Positions 8,995-17,876 of a stretch of 64,000 nt of DNA are shown here, in pieces; position 1 is the stretch's first letter, and every line of letters starts with the position of its first letter. Source of the DNA: Erythrobacter sp. EC-HK427 (GTDB taxonomy: Bacteria; Pseudomonadota; Alphaproteobacteria; Sphingomonadales; Sphingomonadaceae); the NCBI RefSeq assembly GCF_902498745.1, contig NZ_LR701479.1, forward strand, positions 2,256,881-2,320,880. The letters run 5' to 3'. Position numbers and translations under genes: made by a program. The notes beneath the pieces are model-generated. The model made no database searches and was not told where the DNA came from. It saw nothing but the letters and a program-made list of their open reading frames with translations.

Positions 8995-11111
8995 TGGGCA
9001 GCGGCTGGGCCCTGATTGTCTATCTGACGCATCTTGCCGCAGCCGTCGGTGCCAGCGCGCTGGCGCTATGGCTGGCCGCGTTGCAGCGCAATGCCAGCCG
9101 TGCGGCGGCAGTGAACGCGCTGGCAGTGGGCATGATCGCGCTGTGGAGCTTTAGCGCCGCAGGCTTCGGGCGCGGCAGCATCATTACCGAGATTGCGCTG
9201 ATTTGCAGCAATCTGGCGTGGCTGTGGATGCTCTATCGCCTGTTCGGCTATGACGAGCGCGATACCAAGATCGGCCCGATCCGCCCGGTGATCGTGGCGC
9301 TGGGCTTTATCGAGCTGATGCAATTCGGGCTGGTGCTGGCCTATTTCCAGTTCATCGCCGCGCCGCAAGCGCAGGCGCTGATCTGGCAGATATCCTTCAC
9401 CCTGCACCTGCTCTTTGCCGTGGGCGCGCTGGTGCTGGTGCACAACCTGTTTGCCGGAGCCAGCCAGCAATCCCGCCTCAGCCTGCGCTGGCCTGCTGCG
9501 GCGCTTGGCCTGCTGTTCCTGTTCGACCTCAATTTCTATGCCATCGCCTGGCTGGGCGAGGGGCGGCCGCATCTGTTGCAGGATCTGCGCGCTTTCACCG
9601 TGCTGGCGGTGGTGGCGATCCTTGCTTTGGGAGCGACGCGCAAGGAGGCCGAATTGCGCTTCCGCCCCTCACGCAGCTTTGCCTTCCAGTCGATCTCGCT
9701 GCTCGTGATCGGCGCTTATCTGGTGGTGATGGTCGTCGCCGCGCAGGGGCTGGCCTATATCGGCAGCGATTATGGCCGCGTGCTGCAAACCGGCTTTGTG
9801 TTGCTAGCGAGCGTTGCGGCCCTGATGCTGCTGCCGTCCAAGCGGCTGCGCAGCTGGTTGCGGGTGAGCCTGTCCAAAAACCTCTTCCAGCACCGCTATG
9901 ATTACCGGTCGGAATGGCTGCGCTTCACCGATACGATCGGGCGCGCCGGGCCGCAGGCGGCTCCGCTGCCCGAGCGCGCGATCCGGGCGGTGGCGGACAT
10001 TACCGATAGCCCCTCCGGCCTGCTCCTCACCACGCGTGAGGATGGCGGGCTGATGCTCGCCGCGCGCTGGCATTGGAGCGATCTGGAAGTGCCGGGCGAG
10101 GCGCTTTCCGCCGAGGGCGTGCGTTTCTTCGAAGAAAGCCAATTCATCGTTGATATCGACGATCTGCGGCGCGGCACCGAAACCGGAATTCCCGCCGCTG
10201 CCTGCCCCGAATGGCTGCTGGCGAGCGGCCAGAGCTGGGCCATGGTGCCGCTGCTGCATTACGAGCGGCTGGTGGGCGTTGTCGTGCTGGCCCGTCCGCC
10301 GGTTGCGCGGCGGCTTGACTGGGAGGACTTCGATCTGCTGCGCGTGATCGGCCGCCAGCTCGCGAGCTATCTGGCAGAACAATCGAGCCAGGATGCGCTG
10401 GGTGAGGCGCAGCGTTTCGACGAGTTCAACCGACGCATCGCGTTTGTGATGCACGACATCAAGAATCTGGCGAGCCAGCTTTCTCTGCTCGCCAAGAACG
10501 CGGAAAAGCACGCTGACAAGCCCGCCTTCCGCGCGGACATGATCCTCACCCTGCGCAATTCGACCGACAAGTTGCAGGCCCTGCTCGCACGGCTCGGCCG
10601 CTACGGCAGCCTGGGCGGTAAGGAGCGGCAGCAAATTGTGCTGGGTGCCTTGCTGGAGCGGGTCGCCGCGCAATATGCCGCGCGTCACCGCGTTGAAGTG
10701 CTGGCCAACAGCGAATGTCTGGTGACCGCCGATGGCGACGCGCTGGAACAGGCGCTGGTGCATCTGGTGCAGAACGCGGTGGATGCGACAGCGGATGACG
10801 CGCCCGTCTATCTCGACCTGCGCGAAGAGACGAACCACGCGGTGATCGAAATCCGCGATTCGGGCGAGGGGATGTCTCCCGAATTTATCCGCACGCGGCT
10901 GTTCAAGCCGTTTCATTCGTCCAAGCCCGGCGGGTTCGGGATCGGCGCCTACGAAGCGCGCGAACTGGTGCGGGCAATGGGCGGGCGGCTGGATGTCGAT
11001 TCGCGCGAAGGGATGGGCACCCGCTTTGTCATGCGTCTGCCGCTCAGCGCGCAAAGCGACATCATGCGTTCGATGCGCGAGCAGGCGGACGCCAGAAAAG
11101 AGGTTGCATAA
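8994..11111 (+). CDS. prsK: XrtA/PEP-CTERM system histidine kinase PrsK
   Basis: 705 residues. About eight to ten N-terminal membrane helices (residues 1-290) are followed by a GAF-like domain (about 320-470). The kinase core has H-box FVMHDIKNLASQLSLL (phospho-acceptor H487), N-box LVQNAVDATADD, and glycine boxes RDSGEGM and GGFGIGAYEARELVRAMGG. This build and the MHDIKN H-box match PrsK, which pairs with PrsR in genomes that use the XrtA/PEP-CTERM sorting system. GTG at 8994 overlaps the previous stop. The stop also overlaps the prsR start (TAATG), so the three genes form a coupled unit. Confidence 0.88.
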   Translation: MGSGWALIVYLTHLAAAVGASALALWLAALQRNASRAAAVNALAVGMIALWSFSAAGFGRGSIITEIALICSNLAWLWMLYRLFGYDERDTKIGPIRPVIVALGFIELMQFGLVLAYFQFIAAPQAQALIWQISFTLHLLFAVGALVLVHNLFAGASQQSRLSLRWPAAALGLLFLFDLNFYAIAWLGEGRPHLLQDLRAFTVLAVVAILALGATRKEAELRFRPSRSFAFQSISLLVIGAYLVVMVVAAQGLAYIGSDYGRVLQTGFVLLASVAALMLLPSKRLRSWLRVSLSKNLFQHRYDYRSEWLRFTDTIGRAGPQAAPLPERAIRAVADITDSPSGLLLTTREDGGLMLAARWHWSDLEVPGEALSAEGVRFFEESQFIVDIDDLRRGTETGIPAAACPEWLLASGQSWAMVPLLHYERLVGVVVLARPPVARRLDWEDFDLLRVIGRQLASYLAEQSSQDALGEAQRFDEFNRRIAFVMHDIKNLASQLSLLAKNAEKHADKPAFRADMILTLRNSTDKLQALLARLGRYGSLGGKERQQIVLGALLERVAAQYAARHRVEVLANSECLVTADGDALEQALVHLVQNAVDATADDAPVYLDLREETNHAVIEIRDSGEGMSPEFIRTRLFKPFHSSKPGGFGIGAYEARELVRAMGGRLDVDSREGMGTRFVMRLPLSAQSDIMRSMREQADARKEVA

Positions 11112-12475
11112 TGGCCGAACACAAACCCAAGCTGTTGATCGTCGAGGACGATGCAGGCCTGCAGGCGCAGCTGAAATGGGCGTATGAGGATTTCGACGTG
11201 GTGATTGCGGGCGATTACGATGCCGCGATTGCCGCGCTGCGGGCGGAAGAGCCTGCGGTGGTGACGCTCGATCTCGGCCTGCCGCCAGATCCTGACGGGA
11301 CGACCGAAGGCTTCCGCGTGCTCGACACGATCATGGCGATCAAGCCCGACACCAAGGTGATCGTCGCCTCCGGCCATGGCGCGCGCGAAAGTGCCTTGGG
11401 CGCCATCGAGCGCGGGGCCTATGATTTCTACCAAAAGCCGGTCGATATCGAACAGCTCGGCCTGATCGTGCGCCGCGCATTCAATTTGCACGCCATCGAG
11501 CAAGAAAACCGCCTGCTCGCCGCCAAGGCGGGTGAAGGCAACCGGGTGCTGGGCGGACTCATCACCTCGGCCCCCGAAATGGTCAAGGTCGCCCGCACTA
11601 TCGAGCGGGTGGCGAACACCAATGTCTCGGTGATGCTGCTGGGCGCGAGCGGGACGGGCAAGGAATTGCTCGCCAAGGGTCTGCACGAAGCGAGCACGCG
11701 CAAGAGCGGCAATTTCGTCGCCATCAACTGCGCGGCGATCCCGGAGAACCTGCTCGAAAGCGAATTGTTCGGGCACGAAAAGGGTGCGTTCACCGGTGCG
11801 GTGAAGACGACCGAGGGCAAGATCGAGCTGGCCGATGGCGGCACACTGTTTCTCGACGAAGTGGGCGATATCCCGCTGCCCTTGCAGGTCAAACTGCTGC
11901 GTTTCCTGCAGGAGCGCACCATCGAGCGGATTGGCGGGCGCAAGGCGATCACGGTCGACACCCGCATCGTCTGCGCGACGCACCAGAATCTGGAAGCGAT
12001 GGTGGCCGATGGCCGCTTCCGCGAAGACCTGTTCTACCGGCTGGCCGAAATCGTGGTCAAAATCCCCTCGCTGGCAGAGCGGCCTGGCGATGCGACGCTG
12101 CTCGCCAAGGCGTTCATCAAACGCTTTGCGCAGGAAATGAACCCCGCCGTCACCGGCTTCGCGCCCGATGCGCTTGCCGCCATCGACGGGTGGGCGTGGC
12201 CGGGCAATGTGCGCGAGTTGGAAAACCGGGTGAAGCGCGCGGTCATTATGTGTGACAACAAGCTGGTGGGCACCGACGATCTCGATCTGGGGGAGGGCGC
12301 GGAGGAAAGCGCCGATGTGCTCAATCTGAAAGCCGCGCGCGAGAAGGCCGACCGCAAAGTAATCCGCCACGCGCTGGCGCGCAGCGAAGGCAATATCTCC
12401 AACACCGCAAAGCTGCTGGGGATCAGCCGCCCGACGCTCTACGATTTGCTGAAGACCTACGACTTGCAGCAATAG
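11111..12475 (+). CDS. prsR: PEP-CTERM-box sigma-54 response regulator PrsR
   Basis: 454 residues, NtrC type. Receiver domain at residues 1-125 with acceptor D54 in VVTLDLGLPPD. The AAA+ domain (about 150-385) has Walker A GASGTGKE, the sigma-54 contact GAFTGA (about 225-230) and GTLFLDEVGDIPLPLQ. A Fis-type helix-turn-helix closes the protein (SEGNISNTAKLLGISRPTLY). It should activate RpoN-dependent promoters of PEP-CTERM and exopolysaccharide genes on phosphorylation by PrsK. The rest of an XrtA locus is not in this window. Confidence 0.9.
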   Translation: MAEHKPKLLIVEDDAGLQAQLKWAYEDFDVVIAGDYDAAIAALRAEEPAVVTLDLGLPPDPDGTTEGFRVLDTIMAIKPDTKVIVASGHGARESALGAIERGAYDFYQKPVDIEQLGLIVRRAFNLHAIEQENRLLAAKAGEGNRVLGGLITSAPEMVKVARTIERVANTNVSVMLLGASGTGKELLAKGLHEASTRKSGNFVAINCAAIPENLLESELFGHEKGAFTGAVKTTEGKIELADGGTLFLDEVGDIPLPLQVKLLRFLQERTIERIGGRKAITVDTRIVCATHQNLEAMVADGRFREDLFYRLAEIVVKIPSLAERPGDATLLAKAFIKRFAQEMNPAVTGFAPDALAAIDGWAWPGNVRELENRVKRAVIMCDNKLVGTDDLDLGEGAEESADVLNLKAAREKADRKVIRHALARSEGNISNTAKLLGISRPTLYDLLKTYDLQQ

Positions 12476-12500
12476 TCCGCGGCGGGCAAGGCACGCCGCA

Positions 12501-13466
12501 ATGCTTGCCCGCTTGTCATCCTTCTTCGATCCGCTGGTGCGGCTGCTGGTGTTGGCCATCATCCTCGCCAGTATCGTGCCGGTATCGGGCGAGGCTGTGC
12601 CGGTGGCGCGGCTGGTTCTTGATTTGGCGATTTTCCTGCTGTTCCTGCTCAATGGCCTGCGCCTGCCGCGCGGAGACGTGCTGCGCGGAATGCGCGATGC
12701 GCGCTTTCTCCTGCCGCTGGTCGCGTTTGTGTTCGGGTTGATGGGGCTTGCCGGATGGCTCGCATCGGGCGCGGCGCAGAGTGTGCTTCCCGCCAGTATC
12801 GCGCTCGGCTTCATCTTCCTCGGCGTGCTTCCATCGACGGTGCAATCGGCCACCGCCTACACCTCGATTGCGGGCGGCAATGTCGCGCATTCGGTGGTGG
12901 CGGCCGCTGTGCTCAATATGCTCGGCGTGTTCCTCACCGCGCCGCTGATCGCGCTGCTGGCGCGTAGTGATATGCCGGGGATCGACCTTGGCGGGCTGGA
13001 GCGGATCGGGATGATCCTGATCCTCCCCTTCGTCCTCGGCCTAGTGCTGCAAAGCCGGTTGGGCGGCTTTGTGGCTGAGCGGCGCAGGCTGGTCAGCTGG
13101 ATGGACCGCATTGCCATCGCCACTGCCGTCTACATCGCCTTCTCCAGCGCGGTGCGGCAAGGCATCTGGACGATGCTCGATCCCGCCGCGTGGGGCTGGT
13201 TGCTGGCTTTGGTGGCGGTGATGCTACTGGTCGGGTTCGCGGGAGCGTGGCTTCTCGGCAGATTGCTGGGGCTGGAGCGCGGCGACCAAATCGCTTTCCA
13301 GTTTGCCGGGGCGCAGAAGAGCATTGCCATGGGCGCGCCGCTGGCCGCGGTGCTGTTCACGCCGCAAGTGGCGGGCCTCGTTTTGCTGCCGGTGCTGATT
13401 TATCATCTGGTGCAGATGATCGTCTCGGCCCCTCTGGCCGCGCGTTTCAGTCGGCAGTTGTCGTAG
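12501..13466 (+). CDS. Bile acid:sodium symporter family protein (YfeH-like)
   Basis: 321 residues, almost all hydrophobic, with nine to ten predicted helices. The segment GVLPSTVQSATAYTSIAGGN (about residues 113-132) is the ion-binding core motif of the PF13593 branch of the BART/SBF superfamily, and the second half has FQFAGAQKSIAMGAP. Substrates of this branch are not established. It follows prsR after 25 bases and could be read through from it. Its last 20 bases overlap the end of the convergent DUF475 gene. Confidence 0.83.
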   Translation: MLARLSSFFDPLVRLLVLAIILASIVPVSGEAVPVARLVLDLAIFLLFLLNGLRLPRGDVLRGMRDARFLLPLVAFVFGLMGLAGWLASGAAQSVLPASIALGFIFLGVLPSTVQSATAYTSIAGGNVAHSVVAAAVLNMLGVFLTAPLIALLARSDMPGIDLGGLERIGMILILPFVLGLVLQSRLGGFVAERRRLVSWMDRIAIATAVYIAFSSAVRQGIWTMLDPAAWGWLLALVAVMLLVGFAGAWLLGRLLGLERGDQIAFQFAGAQKSIAMGAPLAAVLFTPQVAGLVLLPVLIYHLVQMIVSAPLAARFSRQLS

Positions 13467-14520
13467 AGCCTTCGCCCGCCGCTTCGGCCCGGTTGTGCCG
13501 CACCGACCACCAAAAGCTGAGGCCGATCAGCACCACGCCAATCAGGCCGGTAATCGCTTCGGGAATATGGACGATGGCCGAAGTCAGCATGATCGCGCCC
13601 AGCACGATGATGGCCCAGAACGCGCCATGTTCAAGATAGCGATACTCCGCCAGCGTGCCCTTGCGCACCAGATGGATTGTCATGGAACGCACGAACATCG
13701 CCCCGATGGACAGGCCCAGCGCAATCACGATCATGTTGTTGGACAAAGCAAAAGCGCCGATCACTCCGTCAAAGCTGAAGCTCGCATCGAGCACTTCGAG
13801 ATAGAGGAACCCGCCAAGGCCCGAGCGCACGACAACGCCGCTCGCCTTCTTCGCTTCTTCGCGCATATTGAGATATTCGCCCAGCGCATCGACCGCGATG
13901 TAGGTGACAAGGCCCATCAGGCCCGCGGTCATAAAGGTCAGCGCGTCAGCATCCGAAAGCTGCATGGAGATCACCCAGATCACCAGCAGCAGCAGCGCGA
14001 TTTCGATGGCGGGCAGCGCGGCGACCTTGGTCAGCTGCCGCTCCAGCGCGCCGATCCAGTGCACTTCCTTGTCGGCATCGAAGAAGAACTTGAGCCCGAC
14101 CATCGCGAGAAACGCGCCGCCAAACCCGGCAATCCCGATATGCGCGCCGGAAACGATCTCCTCGTAGCGGACAGGATCGTTGAGCGAGAGGTTCACCGCC
14201 TCGATCGGCCCGATGCCTGCCGCAACCGCGACAATCGCCAGCGGGAAAACGATGCGCGTGCCGAACACCGCAATCGCAATACCCCAGACGAGGAATCGTT
14301 GCTGCCACACCGGATCCATCTCGCGCAGCACGGTGGCGTTGACGACCGCATTGTCGAAGCTCAAAGAGACTTCGAGGATCGAGAGGATCAGGATGATCCA
14401 CATGATCTGCAACACCGCGCCCAGCGTATCGGTGCTGGCAATCGCATACCACAGGCCAAGCCCGAAGCAGATCGCGGTGAAGACAAGCGAGAAAGTGTAA
14501 TAGCGCAGCAGCGTGGCCAT
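13447..14520 (-). CDS. DUF475 (TerC-like) integral membrane protein
   Basis: 357 residues with about nine membrane helices. Two repeated motifs mark the family: EVSLSFDNAVVNATVLREM near residue 50 and LDASFSFDGVIGAFALSNN in the second half. The paired acidic FDN/FDG residues resemble TerC-type proteins, which are tied to metal ion homeostasis or tellurite resistance; the role of DUF475 itself is unknown. The start at 14520 has AGGAAAA just upstream; the frame continues 49 codons further without sense. It lies 40 bases after panB on the same strand. Confidence 0.82.
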   Translation of the reverse strand: MATLLRYYTFSLVFTAICFGLGLWYAIASTDTLGAVLQIMWIILILSILEVSLSFDNAVVNATVLREMDPVWQQRFLVWGIAIAVFGTRIVFPLAIVAVAAGIGPIEAVNLSLNDPVRYEEIVSGAHIGIAGFGGAFLAMVGLKFFFDADKEVHWIGALERQLTKVAALPAIEIALLLLVIWVISMQLSDADALTFMTAGLMGLVTYIAVDALGEYLNMREEAKKASGVVVRSGLGGFLYLEVLDASFSFDGVIGAFALSNNMIVIALGLSIGAMFVRSMTIHLVRKGTLAEYRYLEHGAFWAIIVLGAIMLTSAIVHIPEAITGLIGVVLIGLSFWWSVRHNRAEAAGEGSTTTAD

Positions 14521-14560
14521 GCGGGAGTTTTCCTGAACTGATAAACGGAGTGGAAAGCGG

Positions 14561-15433
14561 TCAGTCTTTGGGCTGATACAGCTGTTCGGGCCCGGGGAAA
14601 CTGCGCGCGCGCACTTCCTTGGCATATTGCGCCGCCGTTTCGCCGATTGTGGCGGCGATGTCGCCATATTTCTTCACGAAACGCGGCACCCGCTCGAACA
14701 TTCCGAGCATATCTTCGGTCACCAGCACTTGCCCGTCGCATTGGGCGGAGGCACCGATGCCGATTGTGGGGCAGGAAATGGACTTGGTGACTTCGATGGC
14801 GATCGGCTCCAGCACACCTTCCACGACCACGGCGAACGCGCCCGCTTCCTCCAAAGCCTTGGCATCGCCGACGATCTTCGCGGCCTCGGCATCGCTCCGC
14901 CCGCGCGCGGCATAGCCGCCCAGCACGTTCACCGCCTGCGGGGTGAGGCCGACATGGCCCATCACCGGAATGCCGCGCTGGGTCAGGAAAGCGACCGTTT
15001 CCGCCATCGCTTCCCCGCCTTCCAGCTTCACCGCCGCCGCGCCGCTTTCCTTCAGCAGCCGCGCTGCGGCGGCAAAGGCGGTTCCGGGGGAGGCCTCGTA
15101 AGCGCCGAAAGGCATATCGACCACCACCACCGCGTGATAGCTGCCGCGCACCACGGCGGCGGCGTGATTGGCCATCATCTCCATCGTGACCGGCACGGTG
15201 GAGGGCAGGCCGTAAATCACCTGACCCAGCGAATCCCCCACCAGCAGCAGATCGCAATGCGGATCGAGCAATTGTGCCTGCCGCGCGGTGTAGGCAGTGA
15301 GCATCACAATCGGCTCTGCCGTCACTCCGTCCACTTTGCGCGCGCGGATCTTGGGAACGGTCAATCGCCGCATCGGGGCGGGCGTTGGATTGGCGCGGCT
15401 GGTGGATGTATCGAGTGTGTAGGTCGTGGACAT
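14561..15433 (-). CDS. panB: 3-methyl-2-oxobutanoate hydroxymethyltransferase
   Basis: 290 residues. PanB transfers a hydroxymethyl group from 5,10-methylene-tetrahydrofolate to 2-oxoisovalerate to make ketopantoate, the first step of pantothenate and CoA synthesis. Family marks are [68 protein letters not shown] and [10 protein letters not shown]. The ATG at 15433 is chosen because the real protein begins shortly before VPKIRARK; the frame extends upstream into the divergent transporter promoter. CoaD, the penultimate step of CoA synthesis, lies 38 kb away in the window. Confidence 0.95.
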   Translation of the reverse strand: MSTTYTLDTSTSRANPTPAPMRRLTVPKIRARKVDGVTAEPIVMLTAYTARQAQLLDPHCDLLLVGDSLGQVIYGLPSTVPVTMEMMANHAAAVVRGSYHAVVVVDMPFGAYEASPGTAFAAAARLLKESGAAAVKLEGGEAMAETVAFLTQRGIPVMGHVGLTPQAVNVLGGYAARGRSDAEAAKIVGDAKALEEAGAFAVVVEGVLEPIAIEVTKSISCPTIGIGASAQCDGQVLVTEDMLGMFERVPRFVKKYGDIAATIGETAAQYAKEVRARSFPGPEQLYQPKD

Positions 15434-15524
15434 ACTCCCTCTTAATCGCATCACCCCCTCGACGCGACCCCCATTTCTATGCAGAAGGGAGCGCATACCT
15501 TCGGGGACAAGAGGATATGACATA

Positions 15525-16949
15525 ATGGCACTTACCCAATCGGGTTCGGGGCGCGATGGATGGTCATCGCGCACAGCATTCATTCTTGCAGCTATCGGCT
15601 CGGCGGTGGGCCTCGGCAATCTGGTGCGCTTTCCGGCGGAAGCCGGGGCGAATGGCGGCGGCGCGTTTGTGCTGTTCTACATTCTGTGCATCGTGCTGAT
15701 CGGCCTGCCGGTTCTGCTTTCGGAAACGCTGATCGGCCGCCACGGGCAGGCTGCCGCGCCTGAGAGCTTCCGCAAGGTAGCTGAACAATCGGGCAAGTCG
15801 ACTGCGTGGGAACACGTGGCAAGCCTTGGCGTGTTTTCGGCCTTCCTCGTGCTCAGCTTCTACTGCGTGCTGGGAGGCTGGGTGCTGTATTACATCGGCA
15901 TTTTTGCAGCCGATCTGGTGTCGACCGGGTTGACCGGCCCCGCCTTCCAAGGCGTGCCGTTTGCGGAGGTCGAGGCGCTGTTCCCAGCGATGATCGCCAA
16001 TGGCCCGGTGACGGTCGCCCTTAACATGGCGTTCCTCATCATCACGCTGGCCTTCGTGGCGCGCGGCGTTTCGGGCGGGATCGAGAAGGTGGCGGTGTAT
16101 CTGATGCCGACTTTCTTCGTGCTGCTGATCGCGATTACGATTTACGGCTTTTTCGGTGGAGCGGTGGCGGAGACCTTCGCCTATCTCTTCACCTTCGAGC
16201 CGGAGAAACTGACGGGCGAAGTCATGCTGGCAGCGGTCGGGCAGGCATTCTTCTCGCTGTCTCTGGGTGTGGCAGGCATGGTGACCTATGGCGCCTATGT
16301 CGGCCGCAATGTGAACCTTGCGGGCACGTCGGCGATCATTGCCGGTGCGGATACCGCGGTGGCGCTGATTGCCGGCCTGTGCATCTTCCCCATCGTCTTT
16401 GCCGCCGGGCTGGAGCCGAATGGCGGGCTGGGGCTGATGTTCCAGACGCTGCCGCACGCGTTCCAGGAGATTCCCTTTGGCTCGCTGATTGGCCTGGCCT
16501 TCTTCATCATGGTGGCCTTCGCCGCGCTGACCAGCTCGGTTGCGCTGATGGAAGTGCCTTCGGCCTGGGTGATTGACCGTTTCAAGCTGCACCGTCCGCT
16601 GGCTGTGGGCATTGTGACGGCGGGCGCGGCAGTGCTGGGCACGCTTTCGGCGCTGTCCACCGGAATGCTGTCGGATTTCCACCCGCTCGGCTTCCTGCCG
16701 CTGTTCGAAGAGATGGGCGTGCTCGACACGCTTGATACCTTTACCAGCAAGATCACCATGCCCATCGGCGCACTGCTGACCTCGATCTTTGTCGGCTGGG
16801 TGGCGAACAAGCGGCTGGTGGATAGCGAGAACGGCCTGTCGGGCGGCTTGCACGTCTTCTGGCGTTTCCTCGTCTGCTGGCTGTGCCCGCTGGCGCTGAC
16901 CGCAATCCTGATCGTCGGCATCTTCCCCGGCGTTCTCGGCGGCGAGTAA
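15525..16949 (+). CDS. Sodium-dependent transporter, neurotransmitter:sodium symporter (SNF) family
   Basis: 474 residues with about eleven to twelve helices. The first helix carries the family signature [13 protein letters not shown] followed by [10 protein letters not shown], which forms part of the sodium and substrate sites. Bacterial members such as LeuT and MhsT import amino acids with sodium. The usual W of NIWRFP is V here. RBS GAGGAT precedes the ATG; the frame extends upstream but overlaps the divergent panB start. A strong intrinsic terminator follows 16 bases after the stop. Confidence 0.88.
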   Translation: MALTQSGSGRDGWSSRTAFILAAIGSAVGLGNLVRFPAEAGANGGGAFVLFYILCIVLIGLPVLLSETLIGRHGQAAAPESFRKVAEQSGKSTAWEHVASLGVFSAFLVLSFYCVLGGWVLYYIGIFAADLVSTGLTGPAFQGVPFAEVEALFPAMIANGPVTVALNMAFLIITLAFVARGVSGGIEKVAVYLMPTFFVLLIAITIYGFFGGAVAETFAYLFTFEPEKLTGEVMLAAVGQAFFSLSLGVAGMVTYGAYVGRNVNLAGTSAIIAGADTAVALIAGLCIFPIVFAAGLEPNGGLGLMFQTLPHAFQEIPFGSLIGLAFFIMVAFAALTSSVALMEVPSAWVIDRFKLHRPLAVGIVTAGAAVLGTLSALSTGMLSDFHPLGFLPLFEEMGVLDTLDTFTSKITMPIGALLTSIFVGWVANKRLVDSENGLSGGLHVFWRFLVCWLCPLALTAILIVGIFPGVLGGE

Positions 16950-16965
16950 GCCTGCGTCGAAAGCC

Positions 16966-17006
16966 AAAAAGGCCGCCGTTCCACCTATGGAGCGGCGGCC
17001 TTTTTG
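16966..17006 (+). terminator. Intrinsic terminator after the SNF transporter
   Basis: The stem GGCCGCCG pairs with CGGCGGCC around a loop of about 14 bases, flanked by AAAAA on the left and TTTTT on the right. The A and T tracts extend the stem. It insulates the transporter from the LexA-controlled imuA promoter that follows. Confidence 0.88.
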
Positions 17007-17035
17007 CATCTGCGGTTGCGCAGGTGCTGGATATG

Positions 17036-17050
17036 GAACATAAAGCGAAC
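17036..17050 (+). promoter_or_regulatory. LexA (SOS) box upstream of imuA
   Basis: GAAC-N7-GAAC, the reverse complement of the alphaproteobacterial LexA consensus GTTC-N7-GTTC. It lies 18 bases before the imuA start codon. The same arrangement occurs upstream of dnaE2, including the shared ATA directly after the first GAAC. imuA-imuB and dnaE2 are classical SOS genes, which supports the call. Confidence 0.85.
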
Positions 17051-17067
17051 AAAGGAGTCGAATCGCC

Positions 17068-17871
17068 ATGGATATGGCTGCCACACTGCGCGCATTGCCG
17101 CGTGCGGTGGAGCTGGCGTCTCCCGGTGTCCGCAACACGCGCTGGCAGCCGGGGCGCGCTGCTCCGCTGCATAGCGAGATTTTCGCCCCCGCTGCCGAGG
17201 CAAGCGGCGCGGGCGGGGCGCTGGCGCTCGCACTCGACGGGCTGAGGGCAAGGGCGGCAGCCAATGATGCAGGCGATGCCTCCGCGATAGAGGAGAAGGC
17301 GATCCTCTGGGTGCAGGAGGCACGCGCCATCAAGCTCGGCGGGCGGCCATACCGGGCAGGCCTGCCCGAAGACTGGCGCCACCGCCTGATCCATGTCGCC
17401 GCCAAGACGCCTGAAGACGCGCTTTTTGCGCTGGAGGAGGGCGTGCGGTGCCGTGATTTCGCCTGCGTCATCGGCGAAGTGGCGGGCAATCCGAAGGCCT
17501 TGGATTTCACCGCCTCGCGCCGCCTCAGCCTTGCTGCCGAGAAGCACGGCGTGCCGCTGTTCCTCGTCCGGCTCGATGCCGCGCCCGATCTCAGCTCTGC
17601 CCGGATGCGCTGGCGGCTGCGCGCTGCGCCTTCCGCTCCGCCTTTGTGGAATGCGAGCGCGCCGGGCAAAGCCGCCTGGCAGGCCGAGCTGTTCCGCGCC
17701 CGCAAGCATCCGCCGGGCGAATGGGTGCTGCGCGAGCAGGACGGGCGGCTGGTGCAGCTTGCTCTCTCCGGACAGGCAGAAGCGGAGGGGCGCGTTCCCC
17801 CCGCAAGTGTCACACCCACCGCTCCAGCCTCCGCAATCCTCTCCCCAGCAGGGGAGAGGGCGCATGGGTAA
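17068..17871 (+). CDS. imuA: SOS mutagenesis protein ImuA
   Basis: 267 residues, a RecA/SulA-like accessory protein that works with ImuB and DnaE2 in damage-induced mutagenesis. Matching segments are PLHSEIFAPAAEASGAGGALAL at the N-terminus, ILWVQEARAIKLGG, and DFACVIGEVAGNPKALDFTASRRL with PLFLVRLDA. AAAGGAG lies 10 bases before the ATG and the LexA box just upstream. The C-terminal tail, from about residue 243, is low complexity and is encoded partly by an inverted repeat at 17838-17860; it is probably an addition by repeat DNA. imuB begins 5 bases after the stop. Confidence 0.85.
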   Translation: MDMAATLRALPRAVELASPGVRNTRWQPGRAAPLHSEIFAPAAEASGAGGALALALDGLRARAAANDAGDASAIEEKAILWVQEARAIKLGGRPYRAGLPEDWRHRLIHVAAKTPEDALFALEEGVRCRDFACVIGEVAGNPKALDFTASRRLSLAAEKHGVPLFLVRLDAAPDLSSARMRWRLRAAPSAPPLWNASAPGKAAWQAELFRARKHPPGEWVLREQDGRLVQLALSGQAEAEGRVPPASVTPTAPASAILSPAGERAHG

Positions 17872-17876
17872 ACGCC

